A DNA stretch of 64,000 nucleotides from Paracoccaceae bacterium (GCA_020637675.1 JACKKD010000002.1:744001-808000), one strand, 5' to 3'; positions 47,152 to 55,746 are shown, counted from the stretch's first letter. The notes: generated by a model from the letters alone, not told the origin. Made by a program: numbers and translations.

Positions 47152-47355
47152 TCAGAGCCCGAGGAGCCGGGTGAGGCGTTGCCCCGCATCGGGGCGCTTG
47201 GCGATGTCGACGACACTCGGGACCTCGCAGGCTCGCATCGTGGCCTCGATCCAGTCCAGGCGACGCACGCCCTTGCAGGGAGCGATCGCGCCATGAAGGA
47301 CGAGCGCCGCCGGCGGCTTCGCTGCCCCTGTCGATCCGATGAGAGTAGCATCCAT
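47152..47355 (-). CDS. Short hypothetical gene
   Basis: A 67-codon frame (MDATLIGSTGAAKPPAALVL... LTRLLGL). The ATG at 47355 has an AAGGGGG site 5 bases upstream, and codon use in the second half (GTC GTC GAC ATC GCC AAG) resembles neighbouring genes. No recognised family. The surrounding 46928-47532 otherwise holds only the glnA terminator; 46928-47151 shows nothing coding. Could be a chance frame. Confidence 0.38.
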   Translation of the reverse strand: MDATLIGSTGAAKPPAALVLHGAIAPCKGVRRLDWIEATMRACEVPSVVDIAKRPDAGQRLTRLLGL

Positions 47356-47479
47356 GCCAGCCCCCTTCATTCCCTTCCGCCAGTTTGACCGCGAATCTGG
47401 GCGAAATTCGGCCGCATACGGCGCACTTTCGTGGTCGGCCGCAAGGGGGGCGCGACACCGGGCGGACCGGCCCCGCGGT

Positions 47480-47514
47480 GCGCAAAGAGAAAGGGCGCCC
47501 GGAGGCGCCCTTTC
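47480..47514 (-). terminator. Rho-independent terminator of glnA
   Basis: Perfect 11-bp stem GAAAGGGCGCC / GGCGCCCTTTC with a TCCG tetraloop (47489-47514), followed on the minus strand by the pyrimidine run TCTTTGCG. It lies 19-53 bases after the glnA stop. Confidence 0.85.
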
Positions 47515-47532
47515 CGATCCTTCCGCTACCGA

Positions 47533-48939
47533 TCAGCAGCTGTAGTACATCTGGTATTCGATCGGATGCGGCGTGTGTTCGTAGGCGTAGACCTCTTCCC
47601 ACTTCAGCGCGACGTAGCCGTCGATCTGGTCGCGGGTGAAGACATCCCCGGCGAGGAGGAAGTCGTGGTCCTTCTCCAGTTCCTCCAGCGCCTCGCGCAG
47701 GGAGCCGCAGACGGTCGGGATTTCGGCCAGTTCCTCGGGCGGCAGGTCGTAGAGGTCCTTGTCCGACGCGGGGCCCGGGTCGATCTTGTTCCTGATCCCG
47801 TCGAGGCCGGCCATCAGGAGGGCGGCGAAGCAGAGATAGGGGTTGGCCGAGGGATCGGGGAAGCGCGCCTCGACACGCTTGGCCTTCGGGCTTTCGGTCC
47901 ACGGAATGCGCACGCAGCCCGACCGGTTGCGGGCGGAATAGGCGCGCAGCACCGGCGCCTCGAAGCCCGGAATGAGCCGCTTGTAGGAGTTCGTGCCGGG
48001 GTTGGTGAAGGCGTTGAGCGCCTTGGCGTGCTTCAGGATGCCGCCGATGAACCAGAGCGCCTCCTGGCTGAGGTCGGCGTATTTGTCGCCCGCGAAGAGC
48101 GGCTTGCCGTCCTTCCAGATCGACATGTTGACGTGCATGCCCGAGCCGTTGTCGCCCTTCATCGGCTTCGGCATGAAGGTCACGGTCTTTCCGTAGGCCG
48201 CCGCGACGTTGTGGATGACGTACTTGTACTTCAGGATGTTGTCGGCCTGTTCGGTCAGCCCGCCGAAGATCAGCCCGAGCTCGTGCTGGCAGGTCGCGAC
48301 CTCGTGGTGGTGCTTGTCGACCTTCAGCCCCATCCGCTTCATCGTCGAGAGCATTTCCGAGCGGATGTCCTGGCCTTCGTCGGCGGGGTTCACCGGGAAG
48401 TAGCCGCCCTTGTAGGTCGGCCGGTGGCCGAGGTTGCCGGTCTCGAATTCGGCATCCGTGTTCCAGGCGGCGTGCTCCGCGTCGATCTGGTAGGAGACCT
48501 TGTTGGGCGCCACCGAATAGCGCACGTCGTCGAAGATGAAGAACTCTGCTTCCGGCCCGAAATAGGCCGTGTCGCCGATGCCGGAGGCCTTGAGGTAGGC
48601 CTCGGCCTTCACCGCGGTGCCGCGCGGGTCGCGGCTGTAGGGCTCGCCGGTGTCCGGCTCGACGACGTTGCAGTGGATGCACATCGTCTTTTCCGCGTAG
48701 AATGGGTCGATGTAGACCGAGTTCGCGTCCGGGATCAGCTTCATGTCGGACTGGTCGATCGACTTCCATCCGGCGATGGAGGAGCCGTCGAACATGAAGC
48801 CTTCCTCGAAGAAGTCCTCGTCGACGAGATCGGCAATCAGCGTCACATGCTGGAGCCGCCCGCGCGGATCGGTGAAACGGACGTCGACATATTCGACCTC
48901 CTCGTCCTTCATGAGCTTAAGGGCGTTCTTTACGCTCAT
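47533..48939 (-). CDS. glnA: Glutamine synthetase type I
   Basis: Assimilates ammonium: glutamate + NH3 + ATP gives glutamine. It is 468 residues of GSI-beta type. The motifs GFMFDGSSIAGW, YFGPEAEFFIFDD, GSGMHVNMSIWKDG and RVEARFPDPSANPYL are present. The adenylylation tyrosine lies in KDLYDLPPEE (near residue 398), so post-translational control by GlnE is expected. It is 48 bases downstream of glnB in a glnBA operon. Confidence 0.97.
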   Translation of the reverse strand: MSVKNALKLMKDEEVEYVDVRFTDPRGRLQHVTLIADLVDEDFFEEGFMFDGSSIAGWKSIDQSDMKLIPDANSVYIDPFYAEKTMCIHCNVVEPDTGEPYSRDPRGTAVKAEAYLKASGIGDTAYFGPEAEFFIFDDVRYSVAPNKVSYQIDAEHAAWNTDAEFETGNLGHRPTYKGGYFPVNPADEGQDIRSEMLSTMKRMGLKVDKHHHEVATCQHELGLIFGGLTEQADNILKYKYVIHNVAAAYGKTVTFMPKPMKGDNGSGMHVNMSIWKDGKPLFAGDKYADLSQEALWFIGGILKHAKALNAFTNPGTNSYKRLIPGFEAPVLRAYSARNRSGCVRIPWTESPKAKRVEARFPDPSANPYLCFAALLMAGLDGIRNKIDPGPASDKDLYDLPPEELAEIPTVCGSLREALEELEKDHDFLLAGDVFTRDQIDGYVALKWEEVYAYEHTPHPIEYQMYYSC

Positions 48940-48987
48940 CTCGTGCTGTCCTTCTCCTGGAGCGTGGGGCGGGCGGTTGCCCGGGAT

Positions 48988-49326
<339 letters not shown>

Positions 49327-49503
49327 GGGGCCGACTCTCCCTGCCTTTTTCTCAAGTCGCGCCCCTGTCACCACTTTCGCGGGGCAGGGACAATTGGCTA
49401 GGGTTCCGGGGCGCTGGGCGGGCCGGGGAATCCTGTGGTCGTGCCTGAATTTTGTGCAGATTGGTTGCGAGGCGGGCAGTTTGAGAACTTTGCGGGGAAA
49501 GCC

Positions 49504-51315
49504 ATGACCGAGCTTCTGACAGCCGCCCAGATGCGCGCCATCGAGGCGGCCGCGATCGCCTCCGGCGAGGTGACGGGCCTTGAACTGATGGAACGCGCCG
49601 GGCGCGGCGTGGTCGAGGCGATCTTCGAGGAATGGCCGGAGCTGCGCGCGACCTCGCACCGGGCAGTGGTCCTCTGCGGGCCGGGCAACAACGGCGGCGA
49701 CGGGTTCGTCGTGGCGCGGCTGTTGAAGGAGTGGGGCTGGGAGGTCGAGGTCTTCCTCTACGGCGACCCCGAGAAGCTGCCGCCGGATGCGCGGGCGAAT
49801 TACGAGCGGTGGAGGGGGATAGGGGAGGTTCGCCAGATTGACGATAAGACCAAGCGTTCGTTCATTTGGATGCTACACGACGAAGATCACCCGAACGTCT
49901 GGATTGATGCATTGTTTGGAACAGGCCTTAGCCGCCCTATTTCGATTGAGCTTGCAGAGTGGCTTCGAAGCATAGAGGTGTCCTTCAATGAGTTGGTCTA
50001 TGAACAGCCGGGAAAGGTTGTTGCAGTTGACCTGCCAACTGGCATCGACGGGGATAGTGGTCGACTATTGTTCGAGCCTCCTCCGCTTGAGCGTGCGCAT
50101 GTCTTCACCAAGAATGCGCCGCCTGAATGGCGGCTGACTCGGGGGCCGTCATTCAAGCCACTTCGTTGTGATCTTACGGTTTCATTTCATTCGCCCAAGT
50201 TCGGGCATTTCATGGCGCATTCTCCGCTCTTTTGTAGGAAAGTGGTCGTAAAGGGGTTGGGTCTAAGACCCGTTGGCTGGACGCCTCAGGGCGCTGCGGT
50301 CGTAGGTGGTCTGGAAATGTCCCACCTTGGATGGCGTCGTCTGCGTCTGGACAAAGACAATATTCAACACGAGACCCCCCACAAGTACACCCACGGCCAC
50401 GCCCTGATCCTCTCCGGGCCGCCCGGCAAAGGCGGGGCCGCCCGCCTCGCGGCGCGGGGGGCGCTCCGGATCGGGGCAGGGCTCGTCACCGTCGGCTGTC
50501 CGCCCGAGGCGCTGGCGGAGCACGCAGCTAGGCTCGATGCGGTGATGCTGAGGCCGGTGGCGGATGCCGATGCGTTCGGGCGGGTGCTGGAGGACGGGCG
50601 GATCAATGCGCTTTGCCTCGGGCCGGGTCTCGGGACCGGCGAGAGGGAGGTGGCGCTGGTGGCGGCGGCGCTCGGGGCTTCGGCCCAAGTCCCCCCACCC
50701 CCATCCCCTCCCCACGAGGGGGAGGGGGGCCGCGCGGCATCGGGCGGGGCGCCCGAGGATCAGGCGCTTTCCCTCCCCCTCGTGGGGAGGGAAGAAGGGA
50801 GGGGGGCACGCCGCCCTCTCGTCCTCGACGCCGACGCGCTGACGATCCTCGCCCGCGAACCGCACCTCTTCGCCGCCCTGCACGAAGGCTGCGTCCTCAC
50901 CCCCCATGCCGGGGAATTCGCCCGGCTCTTCCCCGACATCGCCGCGAAGCTGGCGGAACCTGCCACCAAGGGCCCCGCCTATTCCAAGGTCGACGCCACC
51001 CGCGCGGCCGCCGCCCGCGCTGGCTGCACCGTTCTCTACAAGGGGCCCGACACGGTGATCGCCGACCCTTCGGGGCGGTGCAGCATCAACTCCGCGCACT
51101 ACGACCGCGCGGCCCCCTGGCTCGCCACGGCGGGCTCCGGCGACGTGCTCGCAGGCTTCATCGCGGGGCTCCTGGCGCGCGGGTTCGCGCCGGTGCAGGC
51201 GGCCGAAACCGCCGCCTGGCTCCATGTCGAATGCGCGCGGAAGTTCGGCCCCGGACTGATCGCGGAGGATCTGCCCGAACAGCTTCCCGCCGTCTTTCGC
51301 GACCTCGGGCTCTGA
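49504..51315 (+). CDS. nnr: Bifunctional NAD(P)H-hydrate epimerase/dehydratase, mosaic
   Basis: Repairs hydrated NAD(P)H: the N-terminal NnrE epimerase and the C-terminal ADP/ATP-dependent NnrD dehydratase. It is 603 residues, longer than usual. NnrE: CGPGNNGGDGFVVARLL, DALFGTGLSRPI, DLPTGIDGDSG. NnrD: ALCLGPGLGTG, VLDADALTIL, CVLTPHAGEFARL, TAGSGDVLAGFIAGLLARG. Two oddities: residues about 106-297 come from a low-GC tract (54% by my count over 49861-50400, flanks about 70%), and residues about 396-435 are a palindromic insert translated in frame. The core motifs survive, so the enzyme may be functional. Confidence 0.88.
   Translation: MTELLTAAQMRAIEAAAIASGEVTGLELMERAGRGVVEAIFEEWPELRATSHRAVVLCGPGNNGGDGFVVARLLKEWGWEVEVFLYGDPEKLPPDARANYERWRGIGEVRQIDDKTKRSFIWMLHDEDHPNVWIDALFGTGLSRPISIELAEWLRSIEVSFNELVYEQPGKVVAVDLPTGIDGDSGRLLFEPPPLERAHVFTKNAPPEWRLTRGPSFKPLRCDLTVSFHSPKFGHFMAHSPLFCRKVVVKGLGLRPVGWTPQGAAVVGGLEMSHLGWRRLRLDKDNIQHETPHKYTHGHALILSGPPGKGGAARLAARGALRIGAGLVTVGCPPEALAEHAARLDAVMLRPVADADAFGRVLEDGRINALCLGPGLGTGEREVALVAAALGASAQVPPPPSPPHEGEGGRAASGGAPEDQALSLPLVGREEGRGARRPLVLDADALTILAREPHLFAALHEGCVLTPHAGEFARLFPDIAAKLAEPATKGPAYSKVDATRAAAARAGCTVLYKGPDTVIADPSGRCSINSAHYDRAAPWLATAGSGDVLAGFIAGLLARGFAPVQAAETAAWLHVECARKFGPGLIAEDLPEQLPAVFRDLGL
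49820..50390. other. Low-GC recombinant tract inside nnr
   Basis: About 570 bp of distinctly lower GC and different codon use (e.g. TTG, ATT, GTT, CTA) bounded on both sides by typical high-GC sequence. It covers the C-terminal half of NnrE and the first part of NnrD and keeps the reading frame. It includes an extra stretch (HVFTKNAPPEWRLTRG) not expected in NnrE. Boundaries are approximate. Confidence 0.7.
50691..50807. repeat. Palindromic repeat element translated in frame in nnr
   Basis: Two inverted arms of about 38 bp, each itself a hairpin around CCCTCCCC-ACGA-GGGGGAGGG: left arm near 50691-50729, right arm near 50770-50807. About 117 bp in all, no stop codon in the nnr frame. It encodes a Pro/Gly/Glu-rich loop between ALVAAALGAS and RPLVLDADAL, positions adjacent in other NnrD proteins. 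Confidence 0.75.
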
Positions 51316-51324
51316 GCGCCGGCG

Positions 51325-51368
51325 CTTTCATTGTGGCGCAAATACTCCCGCCGGAGGCTTCCGCCGCC
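51325..51368 (+). repeat. Structured intergenic repeat, copy 4 (after nnr)
   Basis: CTTTCATTGTGGCGCAAATA CTCCCG lead, followed by CCGGAGG-CTT-CCGCCG, a weaker and diverged hairpin. The lead is nearly identical to copy 1. It lies 9 bases after the nnr stop and ends 25 bases before the convergent Hint gene's stop. Confidence 0.65.
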
Positions 51369-51392
51369 ACCGGGCCGGCGACCGGCCGGATG

Positions 51393-51911
51393 TCATTCCG
51401 CTGCGAGCCGCGTCGCGTCCGCCGCGCCGAGCGCGGGGCAGGCGATCTCCAGCCCTTCGGCGTAGACCACCTGGGGGCTGTCGAACCTGAGGTCGTAGAG
51501 CCGCAGCGAGAGCGCCGCCACCGGGGCGATGAACTCGCCATCCGCGAGCCGCTCCACCGGCACAACGGCAGACCTTGCGCCGAAGAGCGCCTCGGCCCGC
51601 CAGTCGCGGACGAGGACCGGGGTTTCGGCGGGCAGGATCAGGTCCTGTTCCGGCCGGTCCCGGCCGAGCGCGGCCGCGGCGATGCGGATCGCGGGGCCGG
51701 AGTAGCGCGTGACGCGCACCTCGCGCACGACGCGCATCCCCTCGCGGGTGATGATCCGGTCGCCGGGTTCGATGAAATCGACGGGCAACGCCCCGTCCAG
51801 CGTCAACACGACCGTCCCGGCCGCGATGCCTGTCGTCGAATTGCCTGATGCCACCTGGCGCATGCCGGCGTCTTCCGCGCCGTGCACAAGCCCCGTCGTC
51901 TTCTGCGACAT
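51393..51911 (-). CDS. Hint-domain (Hint_2) protein without N-terminal cysteine
   Basis: A 172-residue protein whose centre (about 29-165) follows the Hedgehog/intein Hint pattern: GTVVLTLDGALPVDFIEPGD, RIITREGMRVVREVRV, then a conserved ETPVLV-type block. The residue where self-splicing Hint domains carry the Cys/Ser nucleophile is Ala/Gly here (TTGIAAGTVV), so autoprocessing is unlikely. Rhodobacteraceae encode many such Hint_2 proteins, often attached to secreted adhesins. Start at 51911 is typical (MSQKTTG). Confidence 0.78.
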   Translation of the reverse strand: MSQKTTGLVHGAEDAGMRQVASGNSTTGIAAGTVVLTLDGALPVDFIEPGDRIITREGMRVVREVRVTRYSGPAIRIAAAALGRDRPEQDLILPAETPVLVRDWRAEALFGARSAVVPVERLADGEFIAPVAALSLRLYDLRFDSPQVVYAEGLEIACPALGAADATRLAAE

Positions 51912-52080
51912 GGGGTCCCCCTATATGTGCTGCCTCGATTTTTTCTTTCAGAATATGTCAAGAATGCGTTCACGGCGAGCAATTTCTGGGGCGCTTTTTC
52001 CCCTCGCATGCGCGGGCGAACCTTGCTAGAAGGGCGCGGATTTCGGGAGCGGTCCCAGCACGGGGCCGCTCCCCGGCATT

Positions 52081-52165
52081 GCGGGTGTGGCGGAACTGGC
52101 AGACGCACCAGATTTAGGTTCTGGCGCCGAGAGGCGTGGGGGTTCAAGTCCCTTCACCCGCACCA
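52081..52165 (+). tRNA. tRNA-Leu(TAG)
   Basis: 85 bases with encoded CCA. The acceptor stem is GCGGGTG paired with CACCCGC (52081-52087 and 52155-52161), discriminator A, CCA at 52163-52165. The anticodon stem CCAGA/TCTGG encloses the loop TTTAGGT, anticodon TAG, decoding CUA and related Leu codons. A long variable arm (CGCCGAGAGGCG) confirms the class II Leu type. It lies 19 bases before tig, likely co-transcribed. Confidence 0.97.
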
Positions 52166-52184
52166 CGAGGAAAAGGACGAAGGA

Positions 52185-53519
52185 ATGCAGGTCACCGAGA
52201 CCCTGAAGGACGGTCTGAAGCGCAGCTACACGATTACCGTGCCGGCCGCCGATCTTGACGCGAAAGTCACCGAGAAGCTCGTGGAGGCGCAGCCCGAGAT
52301 CGAGATGAAGGGCTTCCGCAAGGGCAGGGTGCCGATGGCGATGCTGAGAAAGCAGTTCGGCGAGCGGCTTATGGGCGACGCGATGCAGGATGCCATCGAC
52401 GGCGCGATGAAGTCGCATTTCGACGCGACCGGCGACCGCCCGGCGCTGCAGCCGAAGGTCGAGATGAAGGGCGGCGAGACCTGGAAGCAGGGCGACGACG
52501 TCATCGTCGAGATGTCCTACGAGGCGCTGCCGGAAATCCCGGACGTGGATCTCGCCAAGATCAAGCTTGAGAAGCTCGTGGTGAAGGCTGACGAAAAGGC
52601 TGTGGCCGAGGCTCTCGAGAACCTCGCCAAGTCGGCCAAGAGCTTCGAGGACAAGAAGAAGGGCACCAAGGCCAAGGAAGGCGACCAGGTCGTGATCGAC
52701 TTCGTCGGCAAGATCGACGGGGAGGCCTTCGACGGCGGCGCGGGCGAGGACTATCCGCTGGAACTCGGCTCGGGGTCTTTCATCCCCGGCTTCGAGGACC
52801 AGCTTGTCGGCGCCAAGGCCGGCGACGAGGTGGCGGTGAAGGTGAGCTTCCCGGCCGAATACGGCGCCAAGCACCTCGCCGGCAAGGAAGCCGTCTTCGA
52901 TTGCACGGTGAAGGCCGTGAAGGGCGCGAAGCCGGCCGAGATCGACGACGAGCTTGCCAAGCGGTTCGGGGCGGAAAGCCTCGAGGCGCTTAAGGGCCAG
53001 ATTTCGGAGCGGCTGGAAGCGGAATATGCGGGCGCGGCGCGTCAGGTGATGAAGCGGGCGCTTCTCGACGAGCTCGACAAGCTCGTCAAGTTCGACCTGC
53101 CGCCGAGCCTCGTGGAGGCCGAGGCGCACCAGATCGCCCACCAGCTCTGGCACGACGAGCACCCCGAGGAGCATGGCCACAACCACGGCTCGATCGAACC
53201 GACGGACGAGCACAACAAGCTTGCCGAGCGCCGGGTGCGGCTGGGGCTTCTCCTGGCCGAGGTCGGCCGCAAGGAGAAGGTCGAGGTGACCGACGCCGAG
53301 ATGACGCAGGCGGTTCTGGCGCAGGCGCGGCAGTACCCGGGCCAGGAGCGCGCCTTCTTCGAGTTCGTCCAGAAGAATCCCCAGATGCAGCAGCAGCTGC
53401 GCGCCCCGATCTTCGAGGACAAGGTCGTGGACCTCGTCTTCGCCGCCGCCAAGGTGACGGAGAAGGAAGTCTCCAAGGACAAGCTCCAGAAGGCCGTCGA
53501 AGCGCTCGACGAGATGTGA
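52185..53519 (+). CDS. tig: Trigger factor
   Basis: Ribosome-bound chaperone and peptidyl-prolyl isomerase. It is 444 residues. The ribosome-binding domain has GFRKGRVPMAMLRKQFG (signature near 43-60). The FKBP domain spans about 160-245 (GDQVVIDFVGKIDGEAFDGG). The C-terminal arms include a His-rich loop (HDEHPEEHGHNHG) typical of alphaproteobacteria. The ATG at 52185 has GAAGGA upstream. A terminator follows at 53552. Confidence 0.97.
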   Translation: MQVTETLKDGLKRSYTITVPAADLDAKVTEKLVEAQPEIEMKGFRKGRVPMAMLRKQFGERLMGDAMQDAIDGAMKSHFDATGDRPALQPKVEMKGGETWKQGDDVIVEMSYEALPEIPDVDLAKIKLEKLVVKADEKAVAEALENLAKSAKSFEDKKKGTKAKEGDQVVIDFVGKIDGEAFDGGAGEDYPLELGSGSFIPGFEDQLVGAKAGDEVAVKVSFPAEYGAKHLAGKEAVFDCTVKAVKGAKPAEIDDELAKRFGAESLEALKGQISERLEAEYAGAARQVMKRALLDELDKLVKFDLPPSLVEAEAHQIAHQLWHDEHPEEHGHNHGSIEPTDEHNKLAERRVRLGLLLAEVGRKEKVEVTDAEMTQAVLAQARQYPGQERAFFEFVQKNPQMQQQLRAPIFEDKVVDLVFAAAKVTEKEVSKDKLQKAVEALDEM

Positions 53520-53551
53520 GACGGCTTCGCTTGCGCGAGGCGACAGGGAAC

Positions 53552-53584
53552 GGGCCGTGCCGCGGGGCGCGGCCCTTTTCGTTT
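53552..53584 (+). terminator. Rho-independent terminator of tig
   Basis: Stem GGGCCGTGCC / GGCGCGGCCC (10 pairs with one U-G wobble), GCGG loop, then TTTTCGTTT, 33 bases after the tig stop. Confidence 0.85.
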
Positions 53585-53761
53585 CGGCACTGCGATGACA
53601 CTTGACCGGCGCGCGCGAATTGCTACGGTGAATTCGGGCACTTCGGTGCCCTTCCCCAATAACATCAGCAACCTGCGCCAGGGGCCCCAGCGGCCGTTTC
53701 CGGCTCGCTTCGTGCGATCGGAACCGGTGCGATCCCGGCCCCGCGCAGGAAAGGAGAGCGA

Positions 53762-54301
53762 ATGGAGACATCCATTGTCGCGCGGGCGCGCGCCTTCGCC
53801 TTGGCCCGCCATGACGGCCAGACCCGCAAGGACCTGGCCAGGACGCCTTACTGGAGGCACCTGGAGGAGGTCGCCTTCCTCGGCGCCGGGTTCGGCGGGG
53901 AGGACGAGGTCGTCGCGGCGGCCTGGCTTCACGACACGGTCGAGGATTGCCCGCCGACCAGCCTCGCCGAGATCGAGACGGTATTCGGGCCCCGCGTCGC
54001 CGCCATCGTCGCGGAAGTGACCGACGACAAGAACCTCGATGCGGCAGAACGCAAGCGGCTTCAGGTCGCGACCGCGCGGGCCAAGTCGCCGGGGGCCGCG
54101 CTGGTCAAGCTCTGCGACAAGATCGGCAACGTCCGCTCGGTGGGCGAGACGCCGCCGCATGACTGGCCGCAGACGCGTAGGATCGCATATCTCGACTGGG
54201 CCGAAGAGGTCGTCGCGGGTCTGCGCGACCTGCCGGAAGCTGCGGCGGCGGCGTTCCGCACGGTGCTGGAAAGCGCGCGCGTGACGGTCGGGCCGCGCTG
54301 A
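53762..54301 (+). CDS. HD-domain phosphohydrolase (SpoT/Mesh1-like)
   Basis: A 179-residue single-domain HD protein. The layout RHDGQTRKDLARTPYWRHLEEVA, AAAWLHDTVEDCP (HD motif) and LVKLCDKIGNV follows the metal-dependent hydrolase part of SpoT/RelA and small alarmone hydrolases. A synthetase domain is absent. Activity on (p)ppGpp is inferred, not shown. It is downstream of the tig terminator with its own GGAGAG ribosome site. Confidence 0.8.
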   Translation: METSIVARARAFALARHDGQTRKDLARTPYWRHLEEVAFLGAGFGGEDEVVAAAWLHDTVEDCPPTSLAEIETVFGPRVAAIVAEVTDDKNLDAAERKRLQVATARAKSPGAALVKLCDKIGNVRSVGETPPHDWPQTRRIAYLDWAEEVVAGLRDLPEAAAAAFRTVLESARVTVGPR

Positions 54302-54310
54302 GCGCGCGCC

Positions 54311-54946
54311 TCAGGCAGCTGCCCGCGCTGCTTCCGCCTTCCGCTGGATCAGGAAGGTGAAGATGCCGAAGGGCGGCATCGGCATGGTTCGGGTGACCTC
54401 CAGCGAGCGCACGCCCAGGATGCGGCCGAGTTCGAAGTCGGAGTGCCAGCCGATCACGTTCGCGAGGGGCGCGAAGAGCCGTTCGAGTGCCGCGAGAAAA
54501 CCCTTGTCGCGGGCGAAATGGCCGACGATCAGAACCTCACCCCCCGGCTTGCAGACGCGGGCCATCTCTTCCATGACCTTTTCGGGTTCCGGCACGACCG
54601 AGATCACGTGCATGGCCACCACGGTGTCGAAATGACCGTCGGGAAAGGCGAGCGTGCGGGCGTCCATCTCCGAGATGCGGACCACGTGGGCAAGCTTCCG
54701 CTCCGCGACCTTGCGGCGCGCCTTGTCGAGCATGTCGGCCGAGACGTCGATTCCGGTCACCTGGAGATGCGTCGCGTAGCGGTCGAGCGAGAGCCCGGTG
54801 CCGACTCCGATCTCCAGCACCCGGCCCGCGCGGCGGTTGATGTAGTCCACCGTGCGCCGGCGTCCCCGTCCGGTGATCCGCCCGAAGGTATAGTCATAGA
54901 TCGGCGCCCAGTAGCGGTAGGACGTCTTGACGGCCGCGAGTTCCAA
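54311..54946 (-). CDS. pmtA: Phosphatidylethanolamine N-methyltransferase PmtA (Rhodobacter type)
   Basis: SAM-dependent methyltransferase that turns phosphatidylethanolamine into phosphatidylcholine. It is 211 residues. It shows SYRYWAPIYDYTFG, the SAM motif RVLEIGVGTGLSL, then TGIDVSADMLDKAR. No ATG fits: a TTG at 54946 has GAGAGG six bases upstream and gives a family-like N-terminus. It begins 17 bases after the pssA stop, closing psd-pssA-pmtA. Confidence 0.87.
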   Translation of the reverse strand: MELAAVKTSYRYWAPIYDYTFGRITGRGRRRTVDYINRRAGRVLEIGVGTGLSLDRYATHLQVTGIDVSADMLDKARRKVAERKLAHVVRISEMDARTLAFPDGHFDTVVAMHVISVVPEPEKVMEEMARVCKPGGEVLIVGHFARDKGFLAALERLFAPLANVIGWHSDFELGRILGVRSLEVTRTMPMPPFGIFTFLIQRKAEAARAAA

Positions 54947-54963
54947 ATTCTGCCTCTCGGGGA

Positions 54964-55746
54964 TCAGGGCCGTCCGCGACGGCGGTTCAGGAGCATTTTC
55001 ACCGCCGAATGTAACAGCGACGCGGCGTAGAGAAGGACGATGGAGATGAGGGCGCGCCAGATCTCGGCGAGCATGATCCCGGTGACGAGCGCGAGCCCGA
55101 CCATGACCCAGGCAATCCTCTCGCGCGGAACGCGGATCGACTTCGGGGAGAAGGTGGGCAGGCGGCTGACCATCAGGAGGCCGACCGCGCCGATGTAGAG
55201 TTCGACCAGGGTTGGCCAGGCGCTGACGTCGATCCCCGTCTCGAAGGTCAGGAAGGCGGGCAGGAGCGCCATCAGCGCTCCGGCGGGGGCGGGCACGCCC
55301 GTGAAGTGACCGGCTGGCTTCGCGTCGCCGTTCAGGGCCGCGCGCGACTGTGCCACGTTGAAGCGTGCCAGCCGCATGCAGCAGCAGACGACATAGACGA
55401 GCACGAAGATCCAGCCGCCCGACTTTTCGCCGGGTACGAGCGCCATCTGGTAGACGAGAAACCCCGGCGTCACGCCGAAGTTCAGGAAGTCGGAGAGCGA
55501 ATCGAGTTGCGCGCCGAAGTCGCTGGTGGCCTTGAGGCGCCGGGCGATGAGCCCGTCGAGCCCGTCGACGACGACGGCGAAGAGGACGAGCCAGACCGCG
55601 ATCAGGAACTGCCCCGACATGATGAAGCGGATCGCCGTGAGCCCCGCGCATAGGCCGAGCGTCGTGACCATGTTCGGGACGAGGGTGAGAAAGGGCAGGC
55701 TGTCGCCTTCCGCCTCGCGCGGGAGGTCGGGGTCCTCCTCGCTCAC
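54964..55746 (-). CDS. pssA: CDP-diacylglycerol-serine O-phosphatidyltransferase
   Basis: Makes phosphatidylserine from CDP-diacylglycerol and serine in the inner membrane. It is 260 residues with about eight hydrophobic segments. The catalytic CDP-alcohol motif DGLDGLIARRLKATSDFG...LDSLSD lies near residues 62-87. The start is a GTG whose bases overlap the psd stop (GTGA). Middle gene of psd-pssA-pmtA. Confidence 0.94.
   Translation of the reverse strand: MSEEDPDLPREAEGDSLPFLTLVPNMVTTLGLCAGLTAIRFIMSGQFLIAVWLVLFAVVVDGLDGLIARRLKATSDFGAQLDSLSDFLNFGVTPGFLVYQMALVPGEKSGGWIFVLVYVVCCCMRLARFNVAQSRAALNGDAKPAGHFTGVPAPAGALMALLPAFLTFETGIDVSAWPTLVELYIGAVGLLMVSRLPTFSPKSIRVPRERIAWVMVGLALVTGIMLAEIWRALISIVLLYAASLLHSAVKMLLNRRRGRP

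Noticed and set aside
49442..49458. TGCAC-like near-palindrome upstream of glnB as an NtrC site
   Set aside because: Only partial match and no sigma-54 GG/GC promoter at proper spacing; mentioned in the glnB entry but not called.
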